Below are positions 10,688 to 18,476 of a stretch of 64,000 bases of DNA, one piece after another; within the stretch, counting starts at the first letter, position 1; every line of letters starts with the position of its first letter. The notes below the pieces were generated by a model. It ran no database searches. It was given only the letters and a program-made list of their open reading frames with translations, and was not told the origin of the DNA. Made by a program: the position numbers and the translations under genes. Source of the stretch: Caballeronia mineralivorans PML1(12) (GTDB taxonomy: Bacteria; Pseudomonadota; Gammaproteobacteria; Burkholderiales; Burkholderiaceae); NCBI RefSeq assembly GCF_001028175.1, contig NZ_AEJF01000075.1, positions 186,001 through 250,000 on the forward strand, given 5' to 3'.

Positions 10688-11056
10688 TCAAAATGCGTAG
10701 CCTTGATCATGCCAGTAGTGCCAGTCGGCAACTGCCACTCGTGTCGGCTCATCAGGTCTCACCGGGACGAGTTGAGCCAAGGGCACCACCAGATCACGTT
10801 GGTTGCACCGAACCCACACGAAAATGCCGACCCGACACAGGTCTTCATGAGCAAGCCCGGTGGCCGAAGCAGTTTCACCAGGCCGCAGCGGCGAAGCAGC
10901 CATGGCTTGGCGGATGCGAGCTTCGAATGGAAACGTGAGTTGCTCTTCGAGATAGTAGTACCACGCCATCGCCCTCTCTTCTTCGTTGTAGGCATCGACG
11001 ACGATCTCCATTGTGATCCGATGTTCGCGCTCTCTGTTGATTCTGGCCTTGGGCAT
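10688..11056 (-). CDS. CcbP-like calcium-binding family protein, passenger of the IS element
   Basis: A 122-aa soluble acidic protein that resembles the cyanobacterial CcbP calcium-binding family as I know it. Visible landmarks are the opening HRITMEIVVDAYNEEERAMA, WYYYLEEQLTFPFEA, the middle EDLCRVGIFVWVR, the hydrophobic LVVPLAQLVPV and the ending DWHYWHDQGYAF. No signal peptide or membrane segment. It is convergent with the transposase, whose stop is 26 bp away, and lies wholly inside the terminal repeats, so it moves with the element. Whether it affects transposition or the host is unknown. No clear Shine-Dalgarno precedes the ATG. Family assignment is from recall, not a search. Confidence 0.75.
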   Translation of the reverse strand: MPKARINREREHRITMEIVVDAYNEEERAMAWYYYLEEQLTFPFEARIRQAMAASPLRPGETASATGLAHEDLCRVGIFVWVRCNQRDLVVPLAQLVPVRPDEPTRVAVADWHYWHDQGYAF

Positions 11057-11156
11057 GACGGTGGAGACCAGAAAAGGTCAGGTTATACGTCGACGATACG
11101 CCGCAGTAGCGCCATCGTATCGCTCCTGTCTCCGAACAGCGAGGATGCCGCCGTTC

Positions 11157-11179
11157 GCCCCAGGTTATTGAGCAGTTAC
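11157..11179. repeat. Right terminal inverted repeat of IS66-type element
   Basis: Perfect reverse complement of 8677-8699; reads GCCCCAGGTTATTGAGCAG and continues to GTTAC at the tip. Confidence 0.93.
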
Positions 11180-11187
11180 TAAATATA
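11180..11187. repeat. Right 8-bp target-site duplication of the IS66-type element
   Basis: TAAATATA, identical to 8669-8676. The bases from here to the ATPase start at 11377 hold no gene I can support; they presumably carry what is left of the ATPase promoter region. Confidence 0.93.
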
Positions 11188-11376
11188 AATCTAAAACATG
11201 AAGTTTGGAGCAGCCAGCCCACGACCTCGAACATTCCGTGGCCCCAACCCTGAAAAAGCTCCCTTCGCGCGGACCACAATTCCGCCATCTCCCTGAACCA
11301 CGCCCCTCGACCGTGTAGAGTTTCGAACATCCGGCTTCATCCATTCACCATTCATCGCGCCGATGCCCGAAATCCA

Positions 11377-12588
11377 ATGAACGCGCCCGAACCCAAGTTT
11401 CAAGACGATCCTCAAATTGGCCGGTACGAGCGCTTGACGGGAGAAACCACCGAGTGGTGGCAGGTGACGCTCTCCGACCGGCCGCAGATGTATCGGATCG
11501 AGCACGGACACGGCGATGGGCCGGCCAATATCGACACAGTCGTCGACCTGGAAAACCTCAAGTCGAAGCTGCAAAAGTGGCATCGAGAGGGTTTTTTCCG
11601 CCCCGGGGACCCCGTGCTTCGGGCGCTGCCGGCTGCCGGACCGACCGGGTTTCTGAAAGAGCTTCGGCAAGCGGTGCACCAACCGTTACAAGTCGCGAAT
11701 CGGGTATCAACCGTAGCAACGACGGTCATCGGCACGGTGGAAATGCCTGTCGGACAGGCCGGTCCGCTCGTGCCGCGCCTGAACCCCGCGTATCTCTTCC
11801 CCGAGCGTTTCGGCGACGTCCTTCAGGACATCGTGGAGAACCGTCGCGTGCTGCTGATCGGCCATACCGGTGCCGGCAAAACGAGCCTGATCGAACAAGT
11901 CGCCGCGCGCACGCAACGCGGCGTCTTGCGGGCGAATATGAACGGGCAGACGACCATCGGCGATTTCGTGGGTTTCTGGACCGTGAAAGGCGGCGAAACG
12001 ATCTGGGTGGACGGCGTGCTGCCTACCGCGATGCGCGAAGGCCTGTGGCTCGTCGTCGATGAAATCGACTTCGCCGAGCCATCGATTCTCGCGGTTCTCA
12101 CCGCCGTGCTCGAACCCCACGGCCGTTTGCTGCTCAAGGAAAAAGGCAACGAACTGGTCGCGCCGCACCCGTCTTTCCGGCTGTTTGCTACAGCGAACGC
12201 GGTCGGCGCGATGAGCGTTTATCGGCATTTGTATCAGGGCGCCAACCTGATGAACGAGGCGTTTCTGGATCGCTGGCGCGTGTATCTGATGAATTACCTG
12301 TCGCCGGAGGAAGAGGCGGAAGTGTTGATGCGCACGCTCGGCGCCCGTGTCACGCGGCCGATGGCGCAAACGCTCGCCGCGATCGCCGCCGATTGCCGGG
12401 CGGCGTTTGCCCGCGAGGATCTAGCGAGCGCGTTTTCCACCCGGCGTTTGCTCGACTGGGCCGACCTGATGCTGCGTTCCGGCGACCCGGAACGCGCCGC
12501 CGGCCCCGCGATCTACGCGAAAGTGAGCGTCGAGGACGCCGCGCTGATCCGCAGCATCATCCGGCATCACATCGCGTTCGACGAATGA
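11377..12588 (+). CDS. AAA+ ATPase, CobS/MoxR-like
   Basis: A 403-aa AAA+ ATPase of the MoxR/CobS type. Walker A is GHTGAGKT (162-169), Walker B LWLVVDEID (223-231), a sensor-1-like segment FRLFATANA (267-275), and a candidate arginine finger lies in LDRWRV near 299. The first about 130 residues form an extra domain (RYERLTGETTEWWQVTLSD) that I do not recognise. The next gene on the strand encodes a CobT-like VWA protein, so the two are likely partners, as in MoxR-VWA and CobS-CobT pairs that remodel a client or aid metal insertion. No cobN or cobalamin genes occur here, so a role in cobalt chelation is not supported. The client is unknown. Confidence 0.85.
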   Translation: MNAPEPKFQDDPQIGRYERLTGETTEWWQVTLSDRPQMYRIEHGHGDGPANIDTVVDLENLKSKLQKWHREGFFRPGDPVLRALPAAGPTGFLKELRQAVHQPLQVANRVSTVATTVIGTVEMPVGQAGPLVPRLNPAYLFPERFGDVLQDIVENRRVLLIGHTGAGKTSLIEQVAARTQRGVLRANMNGQTTIGDFVGFWTVKGGETIWVDGVLPTAMREGLWLVVDEIDFAEPSILAVLTAVLEPHGRLLLKEKGNELVAPHPSFRLFATANAVGAMSVYRHLYQGANLMNEAFLDRWRVYLMNYLSPEEEAEVLMRTLGARVTRPMAQTLAAIAADCRAAFAREDLASAFSTRRLLDWADLMLRSGDPERAAGPAIYAKVSVEDAALIRSIIRHHIAFDE

Positions 12589-12721
12589 GCGCGGTGCTTA
12601 GGCCGAGTCACGCAAGCGTTGGACCATACGCGGGGCGTGTGAGCGCGGCGTTTGGGCTCGATCAAGGACTTCCAGGCGAAGCGGAAAGCAGCGTGAACCT
12701 CAACTTCATCCGGTAACCGGC

Positions 12722-14449
12722 GTGGCCACCCCCAACGTCACCCATTCAGACGCCATGCTCGGCAAGATCGCGCGCGTTCTGACGGGCCGATACGGCGTGA
12801 CGGTGTTATTCGATACAAGCGGACCGCGCGTGGAACGCGACCGCATCGTGTTACCGGAACTCTCCGCGGAGGCCGAAGGCGCGATTGATCTGGACGCACT
12901 CACCGGCCAGCTCGACTTGCTGGTGGCGCGCTCGAAGTTTTCCGCCATCGATGAAATCAGCGCGCTCAATCCCGGCGTAACCCGGCAGATCGCGCAGGCG
13001 ATCGAGGATCGGCGGGTGTGTGAGCGGCTGTTCAGCGACTATCCCGGTGCGCGCGGATTTGTCGGCAAACTGCGCGAACGAACGGCACGAAACACGCACG
13101 AACGCTGGCCCACTCTGCCCTGGCGCGACAAGCTGATCTGGTTCATCGACAAGACGCTTTGGGACGAAACACCTGCCGTGACCGAGCGAACGCCTGCCCT
13201 CATCGCCACGCTCGGCGCCGTGAGTGAACTCCTGCAGACCGCCCGCGCGAGCCGCTCGACGGGCGAAAGCGTGGCGGGCGCACAGGCGCTGGTTGCGCGG
13301 ATCAGGTCGCTTGCAGCCGGCGATGTAAACACCATGATGTTTACCGCCGATGCCGACGACACGCTCGACGCCGAGCGCGTGTCGGGCGATCCGGATGCGC
13401 TGGATGCGGCGGCATCGGCGGAAACGTCCGACGCCGCTTCCGCCGATGCCGCCAGCGTGGCCCAAGCGCCGTCGGACGCCACGGCGGAGGCTTCGGAAGC
13501 ACGGGCGCCTGCAGCCCCGATGGCGCTCGATATCGACATGATCGACGGCCGCCCTCGCCTGTCAATTCCGCTCACGACCGAGTTCGATCTCATCACCGAT
13601 CTCACAGGCCTCGGCGATGCCGGTGTATGGCGCAACCTGCGCGCGCTCGCGCGTGCGGAAACCGCGCCGCTTACGTCACGTCTCGAACGCGCGTTAAAAG
13701 CCGACGAACAGACGCACTGGAAACGCGAACAGGAACGCGGGGAGATTGATCGCCCAGCGCTGGCGAAATTGGTGGTGTCACCGGGATACCGGACGCCGTT
13801 TCGCGTTAAGCGCACAACTGAAGGCCGGGACGCCGCTGTCACGCTCCTGATCGACCGCAGCGGCTCCATGGCCGGCCGAAAGATGGATCTCGCACGGCTC
13901 TGTGCCGCCGCCCTTTGCGACGCACTGATGCAACTGTCCTTTGCCTGCGAAGTGCTGGGCTACAGCTCAGTCGAATCGCCGGAGATGCACGCACTTTACG
14001 AGCAGAAACTAGCAGAAGGCGAAGACTTGAGCCGCTACAACCGCCGCATCGAACGACTCGACCTGCAAATCTACAAGCGTTTCGGTTCGAACAATCCAGT
14101 GGGTTTAGGCGCGATCGATTGCGGTCACGAGAATCCGGACGGCGAGGCGCTGGTCTGGGCCGCAGAGCGCTTGGCTGCGCAACGCGCCGGCCGTCGCATC
14201 CTGATGGTGCTGTCCGACGGTTACCCCGCTACGGGCGACGGTCATCCGGTGATTCTGCGCACCGACTTGCGGGCACGCATCGACCAAATCACGAACTCAG
14301 GTATCGAACTGATCGGCGTCGGACTTCTCGACGACACCGTAGAAAAGTTTTATGCGCATAACATCGTTGTGCGCAAACTTGATGAACTCCCCACGATGGC
14401 GTTCGCGGTACTGAGCAAACTCCTGCTCAAGCGCGGCCACGCGCGATAA
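12722..14449 (+). CDS. VWA-domain protein, CobT-like, partner of the AAA+ ATPase
   Basis: A 575-aa cytosolic protein; no signal or membrane segment. N-terminal region (1-205) is unrecognised. Residues 206-268 are a low-complexity Ala/Asp/Ser/Glu linker. The C-terminal von Willebrand A domain has the MIDAS motif DRSGS (378-382) in VTLLIDRSGSMAGRKM, as in CobT, and later VLSDGYPATGDGH. It lies 133 bp after the AAA+ gene on the same strand. The start taken is GTG 12722 with a poor ribosome site; ATG 12755 (MLGKIARVL) is an alternative. Presumed to form a complex with the upstream ATPase; substrate unknown. Confidence 0.83.
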   Translation: MATPNVTHSDAMLGKIARVLTGRYGVTVLFDTSGPRVERDRIVLPELSAEAEGAIDLDALTGQLDLLVARSKFSAIDEISALNPGVTRQIAQAIEDRRVCERLFSDYPGARGFVGKLRERTARNTHERWPTLPWRDKLIWFIDKTLWDETPAVTERTPALIATLGAVSELLQTARASRSTGESVAGAQALVARIRSLAAGDVNTMMFTADADDTLDAERVSGDPDALDAAASAETSDAASADAASVAQAPSDATAEASEARAPAAPMALDIDMIDGRPRLSIPLTTEFDLITDLTGLGDAGVWRNLRALARAETAPLTSRLERALKADEQTHWKREQERGEIDRPALAKLVVSPGYRTPFRVKRTTEGRDAAVTLLIDRSGSMAGRKMDLARLCAAALCDALMQLSFACEVLGYSSVESPEMHALYEQKLAEGEDLSRYNRRIERLDLQIYKRFGSNNPVGLGAIDCGHENPDGEALVWAAERLAAQRAGRRILMVLSDGYPATGDGHPVILRTDLRARIDQITNSGIELIGVGLLDDTVEKFYAHNIVVRKLDELPTMAFAVLSKLLLKRGHAR

Positions 14450-14488
14450 GCGCGCCTTCCGAACGCCGCTCCATCGCGCTTCAGAAAA

Positions 14489-14507
14489 TTAATTAAGTAG
14501 CTTGCTA
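14489..14507. promoter_or_regulatory. Candidate MarR operator upstream of the efflux operon
   Basis: TTAATTAA (14489-14496) is followed by the short inverted repeat TAGC-TT-GCTA (14498-14507). It lies 22 bp before the ATG of the MarR gene, where an autoregulatory operator would overlap the promoter. Inferred from symmetry and position only. Confidence 0.4.
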
Positions 14508-14528
14508 ACGAATTGTCGTCGAAATACA

Positions 14529-15068
14529 ATGCGCGCCATGCCAGCAATCGATGTCCTTCGTCAATCCGTCAGCAGCGCACTTGTCATCTCCGCCCGCCAG
14601 TGGCGGCGCACGAGCCAAGGCGTCATCGCAGCCTATAACGTCTCCGAAGCCTGCGCGACACCGCTACTCATCGCGGCACGGCTGGACGCGCCCGTCCGGC
14701 AGGTCGCGCTGGCGGAACTGACCGGCATCGAGGGACCATCGCTGGTGCGCCTGCTCGATCAGCTATGCGCAGCCAATCTGGTGCGTCGCGACGAAGACCC
14801 CGACGACCGCCGCGCAAAAATAATCTCGCTCACCGACGAAGGCCGCACGGTGACCGCCAAGATCGAAAAAGAGCTGATCGGACTGCGCGCCGACGTGCTG
14901 AACAACGTGACCCGCGAGGACCTGGAAGCGACCCTGCGGGTGTTCGCTGCGTTTAAACTTGGCGCGTCCAGTCCGGCACAGCAAGCTTCTATAGAGCTTT
15001 CAACGTCAGCGTCACCCGAAGCCAAAGCCGGCACCCCTACCGATACCGACACGGAAGAAGGCGTCTAG
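14529..15068 (+). CDS. MarR-family transcriptional regulator of the efflux operon
   Basis: A 179-aa winged-helix repressor. Core segments are VRQVALAELTGIEGPSLVRL (recognition helix) and the wing DEDPDDRRAKIISLTDEGR. The C-terminus is a Ser/Thr/Glu-rich tail not typical of the family. ATG 14529 was chosen; a TTG at 14502 lies inside a palindrome, and ATG 14538 (MPAIDVLRQ) is also possible. Stop is 6 bp before the transporter gene, so it heads a four-gene efflux operon and probably represses it. The ligand may be an aromatic acid, judged only from the AaeB-like transporter. Confidence 0.87.
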   Translation: MRAMPAIDVLRQSVSSALVISARQWRRTSQGVIAAYNVSEACATPLLIAARLDAPVRQVALAELTGIEGPSLVRLLDQLCAANLVRRDEDPDDRRAKIISLTDEGRTVTAKIEKELIGLRADVLNNVTREDLEATLRVFAAFKLGASSPAQQASIELSTSASPEAKAGTPTDTDTEEGV

Positions 15069-15074
15069 CGCACC

Positions 15075-17216
15075 ATGACGTACCCCACTTCGCGCGACTG
15101 GATATTCTCGGTCAAGACCTTCGCGGCTTCCATGCTGGCGCTGTATATCGGCCTCAAGCTGGAGTTGCCGCGTCCTTACTGGGCGATGGCGACGGTCTAT
15201 ATCGTGTCGAATCCGTTCGTGGGCGCGACTCGTTCGAAGGCGCTGTATCGTGCGCTTGGCACCATGATCGGCGCGTCGGCGGCCGTGCTGTTCGTGCCGC
15301 CCTTCGTCGAGTCGCCCTACCTGTTCAGCGCAGTGGTCGCGTTATGGACGGGCACGCTGCTGTTCCTCGCCATCAACGACCGTACCGCGCGCAGTTATGT
15401 GTTCATGCTGGCCGGCTACACCATGCCGCTCATCGCACTGCCCTCCGTGATGGACCCAGCCGGCATCTTCGATCTCGCCGTCTCGCGGACCGAGGAGATC
15501 GTGCTCGGCATCGTGTGCGCCAGCGTGGTCGGCGGCGCCATCTTGCCGAGCCGGCTTGCGCCGACGCTCATCGAACGGACCGATGCGTGGTTCCGCGACG
15601 CCGCGTTCTACGCGAAAGAAACGCTCTCCGGGCGGATGGGCGGCAAGACTATCTCGGCGTGCCGGCAACGGCTCGCGATCACCGTCAACGGGCTCGAATT
15701 TCTCTTGAGCCAGCTCGCCTACGACCACACGCGGCCCGACGTGCTGGCGCGGGCGCAGGCACTGCGCGGCCGGATGCAGTTGTTGCTGCCGATCATGTCG
15801 GCAATCGGCGACCCGCTTGCAGTGTTGTTGGGCGGCAAGAACCCGCCGCCGCCCGGCCTCGAGCCGCTGCTCGCCGACATCATCAAATGGTTCGACGAAC
15901 CCTTGTCGACGCGCATCGACGAATCAGCCCCCGCCGACGCCGATCCGCAAGCCGATGCGCTGCGCAGCCGGATCGCGAGCCTGCAACCCGATCCGGACGG
16001 GCTGCGAACCTGGGAAGGCGCGCTGCTGTCGAGCACGCTGTGGCGGCTGAAACAACTCGTGGATGTCTGGCAGGATTGCCGCGCCCTGCGTGTGATCATC
16101 ACGAACGAACAAGGTCGCTGGCAGCCCCGATACCGGCATTGGCGGCTCGGCGGCACGCAGCAATACTTCGATCGCGGCATGTTGCTGTTCTCGGCGGGTT
16201 CCGCGGTGCTCGCCATTTTCATTTCGTCGAGTCTCTGGATCGCGTCCGGCTGGAACGACGGCGCGAGCGCGGTCGTGCTGGCGGCGGTCGCATGCTGTTT
16301 CTTCGCCGCCCTCGATGAACCCGCGCCGCAAGTGTTTGCGTTCTTCACCTATACGTGTCTTGCCGTGGTGCTCGCCGGACTGTACCTGTTTGTCGTCCTG
16401 CCGACGGTGCATGACTTCCCCATGCTCGTGATCATGTTCGCCGTACCGTTCATCCTGATCGGCACGCTGATCCCTCGCCCGCAATTCAACCTCGCGACCA
16501 TGCTGACGGCCGTGAACACGGCCACGTTCATCAGCATCCAGGGGACCTATGACGCGAACTTCCTGACCTTCATGAACAGTAATCTGGCCGGCCCGGCGGG
16601 TTTGTTGTTCGCGTTCGTCTGGACCCGCGTGACGCGGCCGTTCGGCGCTGAACTGGCGGCGGCGCGGCTGGTCCGCTCGGCTTGGCGCGACGTGGTGCTG
16701 AGCGCATCCACGCGGCCCGTCGCCGATCACAAAAATCTCACCGCGCGCATGATTGACCGCCTGATGCAGATCATCCCGCGTCTGGCTGCCAGCGATGACC
16801 AGCGTCATCCGGCCATCGACAGTTTTCGCGATCTGCGCATTGCCTTCAACGCACTCGATCTGCGGCGTTTGCGGCGGCGTCTGCACGACGCGGATCTCGC
16901 TTCGGTGGATCGCGTGCTGGAAGGCGTGCGTGCCTATTTCCAGCAGTGCGTGGAGCGCGGTGTGCGCCAGCCGGTGCCGGCGAGCCTGGAAACGTCGATC
17001 GATCTGGCGCTGGACCGCATCACGCGGCGCGGCGGCGCAGTGCAGTCGGAAGCGGAAGCACAAGTCCACGCAGCGGCGGCGCAGCCGGGTCAGCCTCGCC
17101 CCGTCCCCGTCCGTCAGATTCGCGATGCGCTGCATGCGCTGGTCGGCATGCGTTTATCGCTGTTCCCGGAAACGCTCACGCCCGGGCTGCCGCCCGAACC
17201 GGAGCCTGCTGCATGA
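15075..17216 (+). CDS. FUSC-family (AaeB/fusaric-acid-resistance-like) efflux transporter
   Basis: A 713-aa inner-membrane protein with two clusters of hydrophobic helices separated by a long cytoplasmic segment, the FUSC/AaeB architecture. The first cluster starts near residue 12 (FAASMLALYIGLKLELPRPY) with the PYWAMATVYI motif; the second spans roughly residues 375-520 (MLLFSAGSAVLAIFISSSLW). These proteins are the pump subunit of aromatic-acid efflux systems. It is followed by an AaeX-like protein and a membrane fusion protein in one operon, matching the aaeXAB set with an added outer-membrane factor. Exact substrate unknown. Confidence 0.9.
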   Translation: MTYPTSRDWIFSVKTFAASMLALYIGLKLELPRPYWAMATVYIVSNPFVGATRSKALYRALGTMIGASAAVLFVPPFVESPYLFSAVVALWTGTLLFLAINDRTARSYVFMLAGYTMPLIALPSVMDPAGIFDLAVSRTEEIVLGIVCASVVGGAILPSRLAPTLIERTDAWFRDAAFYAKETLSGRMGGKTISACRQRLAITVNGLEFLLSQLAYDHTRPDVLARAQALRGRMQLLLPIMSAIGDPLAVLLGGKNPPPPGLEPLLADIIKWFDEPLSTRIDESAPADADPQADALRSRIASLQPDPDGLRTWEGALLSSTLWRLKQLVDVWQDCRALRVIITNEQGRWQPRYRHWRLGGTQQYFDRGMLLFSAGSAVLAIFISSSLWIASGWNDGASAVVLAAVACCFFAALDEPAPQVFAFFTYTCLAVVLAGLYLFVVLPTVHDFPMLVIMFAVPFILIGTLIPRPQFNLATMLTAVNTATFISIQGTYDANFLTFMNSNLAGPAGLLFAFVWTRVTRPFGAELAAARLVRSAWRDVVLSASTRPVADHKNLTARMIDRLMQIIPRLAASDDQRHPAIDSFRDLRIAFNALDLRRLRRRLHDADLASVDRVLEGVRAYFQQCVERGVRQPVPASLETSIDLALDRITRRGGAVQSEAEAQVHAAAAQPGQPRPVPVRQIRDALHALVGMRLSLFPETLTPGLPPEPEPAA

Positions 17217-17256
17217 AACGCCGCTCCCTCCGCTCCCTTTTTGAAGGCACCTCGCG

Positions 17257-17466
17257 ATGATCGGCGAAATCGATATCTACGGTGTCTTCCTGCCCGCCGT
17301 GCTGATCCTGATGCTGGTCTCGTACCTGCTCTGCCTGGTCGTCACCCGGGTGTTCGCGCGTGTGGGTCTTTACCGTTTCGTCTGGCATCGCTCCATTTTC
17401 GATCTCGCGATCTACGTGATCGTGCTCGGCATCGTGGTCATCGTTTCGCATCGGCTATTACCGTGA
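17257..17466 (+). CDS. Small inner-membrane protein, DUF1656/AaeX-like
   Basis: 69 aa with two predicted membrane helices (about 8-30, GVFLPAVLILMLVSYLLCLV, and 47-66, IFDLAIYVIVLGIVVIVSH) joined by a short basic loop. Sequence and position between a FUSC pump and a membrane fusion protein match DUF1656/AaeX. Its stop overlaps the GTG start of the next gene (GTGA), so the two are translationally coupled. Role in the pump is not established. Confidence 0.85.
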   Translation: MIGEIDIYGVFLPAVLILMLVSYLLCLVVTRVFARVGLYRFVWHRSIFDLAIYVIVLGIVVIVSHRLLP

Positions 17467-18476
17467 AAAAAACCTGGTTCTCCGTTGGACAGATTCTCTT
17501 TACGCTCGTCGTCGTGGCGATCGCCGCGTTCGTGTTGTGGCGGTTGGTCGGCTACTACATGTTCGCGCCCTGGACCCGCGACGGCCACGTGCGCGCCGAC
17601 GTCGTGCAAGTGGCGCCCGACGTGGGCGGGTTGATCGTGAGCGTGAACGTGGCCGACAACCAGCCGGTGAACGCGGGGCAGGTGCTGTTTGTCATCGATC
17701 AGGCACGTTATGCGCTCGCACTGCGCCAGGCCCAGGCAACGGCCTTGCAGCGTCGCGCAACGCTCGATCAAGCGCGCCGGGAAGACGCCCGCAACCGCAC
17801 GCTCGGCGATCTCGTCGCGCGTGAAGTGACCGAGGAAAGCCGCTCGCGCGTGGAGCAGGCGGAAGCAGCGTTGGCGGATGCGGATGTTGCTATCGATACC
17901 GCGCGGCTTAATCTGCAGCGCACGACGGTGGTGAGTCCCGTCGACGGTTATCTCAACGATCGCGCGCCGCGCGCGGGCGAATATGTCACCGCGGGACGCT
18001 CGGTGTTGTCGGTGGTGGACATGTATTCGTTTCGCGTCGATGGGTATTTCGAAGAGACGAAGCTGCATGGCATCGATATCGGGCAGCAGGTGGACATCAA
18101 GGTGATGGGCGAGCCCAAAACACTGCGTGGGCATGTGCAGAGCATCGTGGCGGGGATCGAGGACCGCGACCGTTCGCAGGGATCGAACCTGTTGCCGAAC
18201 GTGAATCCGGCGTTCAGCTGGGTGCGGCTCGCGCAGCGGATTCCGGTGCGGATCGCGCTGGACGAAGTGCCCGCAGACTTTCGCATGATCGCGGGGCGGA
18301 CAGCGACGGTGTCGGTGCGCGATATCGCGCCGCTTGCCAAATCGAATGCGGCAGCGACCGGTGGCGCGAGCGGTGTCGTGGGGGCGTCCGGTGCAGCGAG
18401 CGCCCCGGGCAACGCAAGTAGTGTCGCGCCGGTTAGCGGTATAGCGAACGCCTCGGCGCCGGGTGCGAACCGATGA
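17463..18476 (+). CDS. HlyD-family membrane fusion protein of the efflux system (AaeA-like)
   Basis: A 337-aa periplasmic adaptor anchored by one N-terminal helix (FSVGQILFTLVVVAIAAFVL). Then come the first biotinyl-lipoyl half (GHVRADVVQVAPDVGGLIVS), a helical hairpin, the second half (VVSPVDGYLNDRAPRAGEYV) and a beta-barrel domain. The last about 45 residues are low-complexity Ala/Gly/Ser/Val, unusual for the family. The GTG start at 17463 overlaps the previous stop; a longer frame reaching back to 17241 would overlap the AaeX-like gene and is rejected. It overlaps the outer-membrane gene by ATGA. Confidence 0.9.
   Translation: MKKTWFSVGQILFTLVVVAIAAFVLWRLVGYYMFAPWTRDGHVRADVVQVAPDVGGLIVSVNVADNQPVNAGQVLFVIDQARYALALRQAQATALQRRATLDQARREDARNRTLGDLVAREVTEESRSRVEQAEAALADADVAIDTARLNLQRTTVVSPVDGYLNDRAPRAGEYVTAGRSVLSVVDMYSFRVDGYFEETKLHGIDIGQQVDIKVMGEPKTLRGHVQSIVAGIEDRDRSQGSNLLPNVNPAFSWVRLAQRIPVRIALDEVPADFRMIAGRTATVSVRDIAPLAKSNAAATGGASGVVGASGAASAPGNASSVAPVSGIANASAPGANR

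Larger units (their letters stand above)
8677..11179. mobile_element. Complete IS66-family insertion sequence (2503 bp) with a passenger gene
   Basis: The element is bounded by 23-bp perfect terminal inverted repeats beginning GTAACTGCTCAATAACC and by identical 8-bp direct repeats TAAATATA. Inside, in order, are a 59-codon leader ORF (8850-9029), an intact transposase (9042-10661) and an antisense CcbP-like gene (10688-11056). Intact ends, duplicated target and an open transposase frame suggest a recent, possibly still active insertion. It landed in AT-rich non-coding DNA, 197 bp before the AAA+ ATPase gene. Confidence 0.93.

Noticed and set aside
11377..14449. Cobalt chelatase CobS/CobT of vitamin B12 synthesis
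   Set aside because: Similarity is to the AAA+/VWA module only; no cobN or other cobalamin genes are nearby and the N-terminal domains differ.
15924..17135. 403-codon minus-strand frame
   Set aside because: Antisense to the FUSC transporter; composition dominated by Arg, Gln and His, typical of shadow frames.
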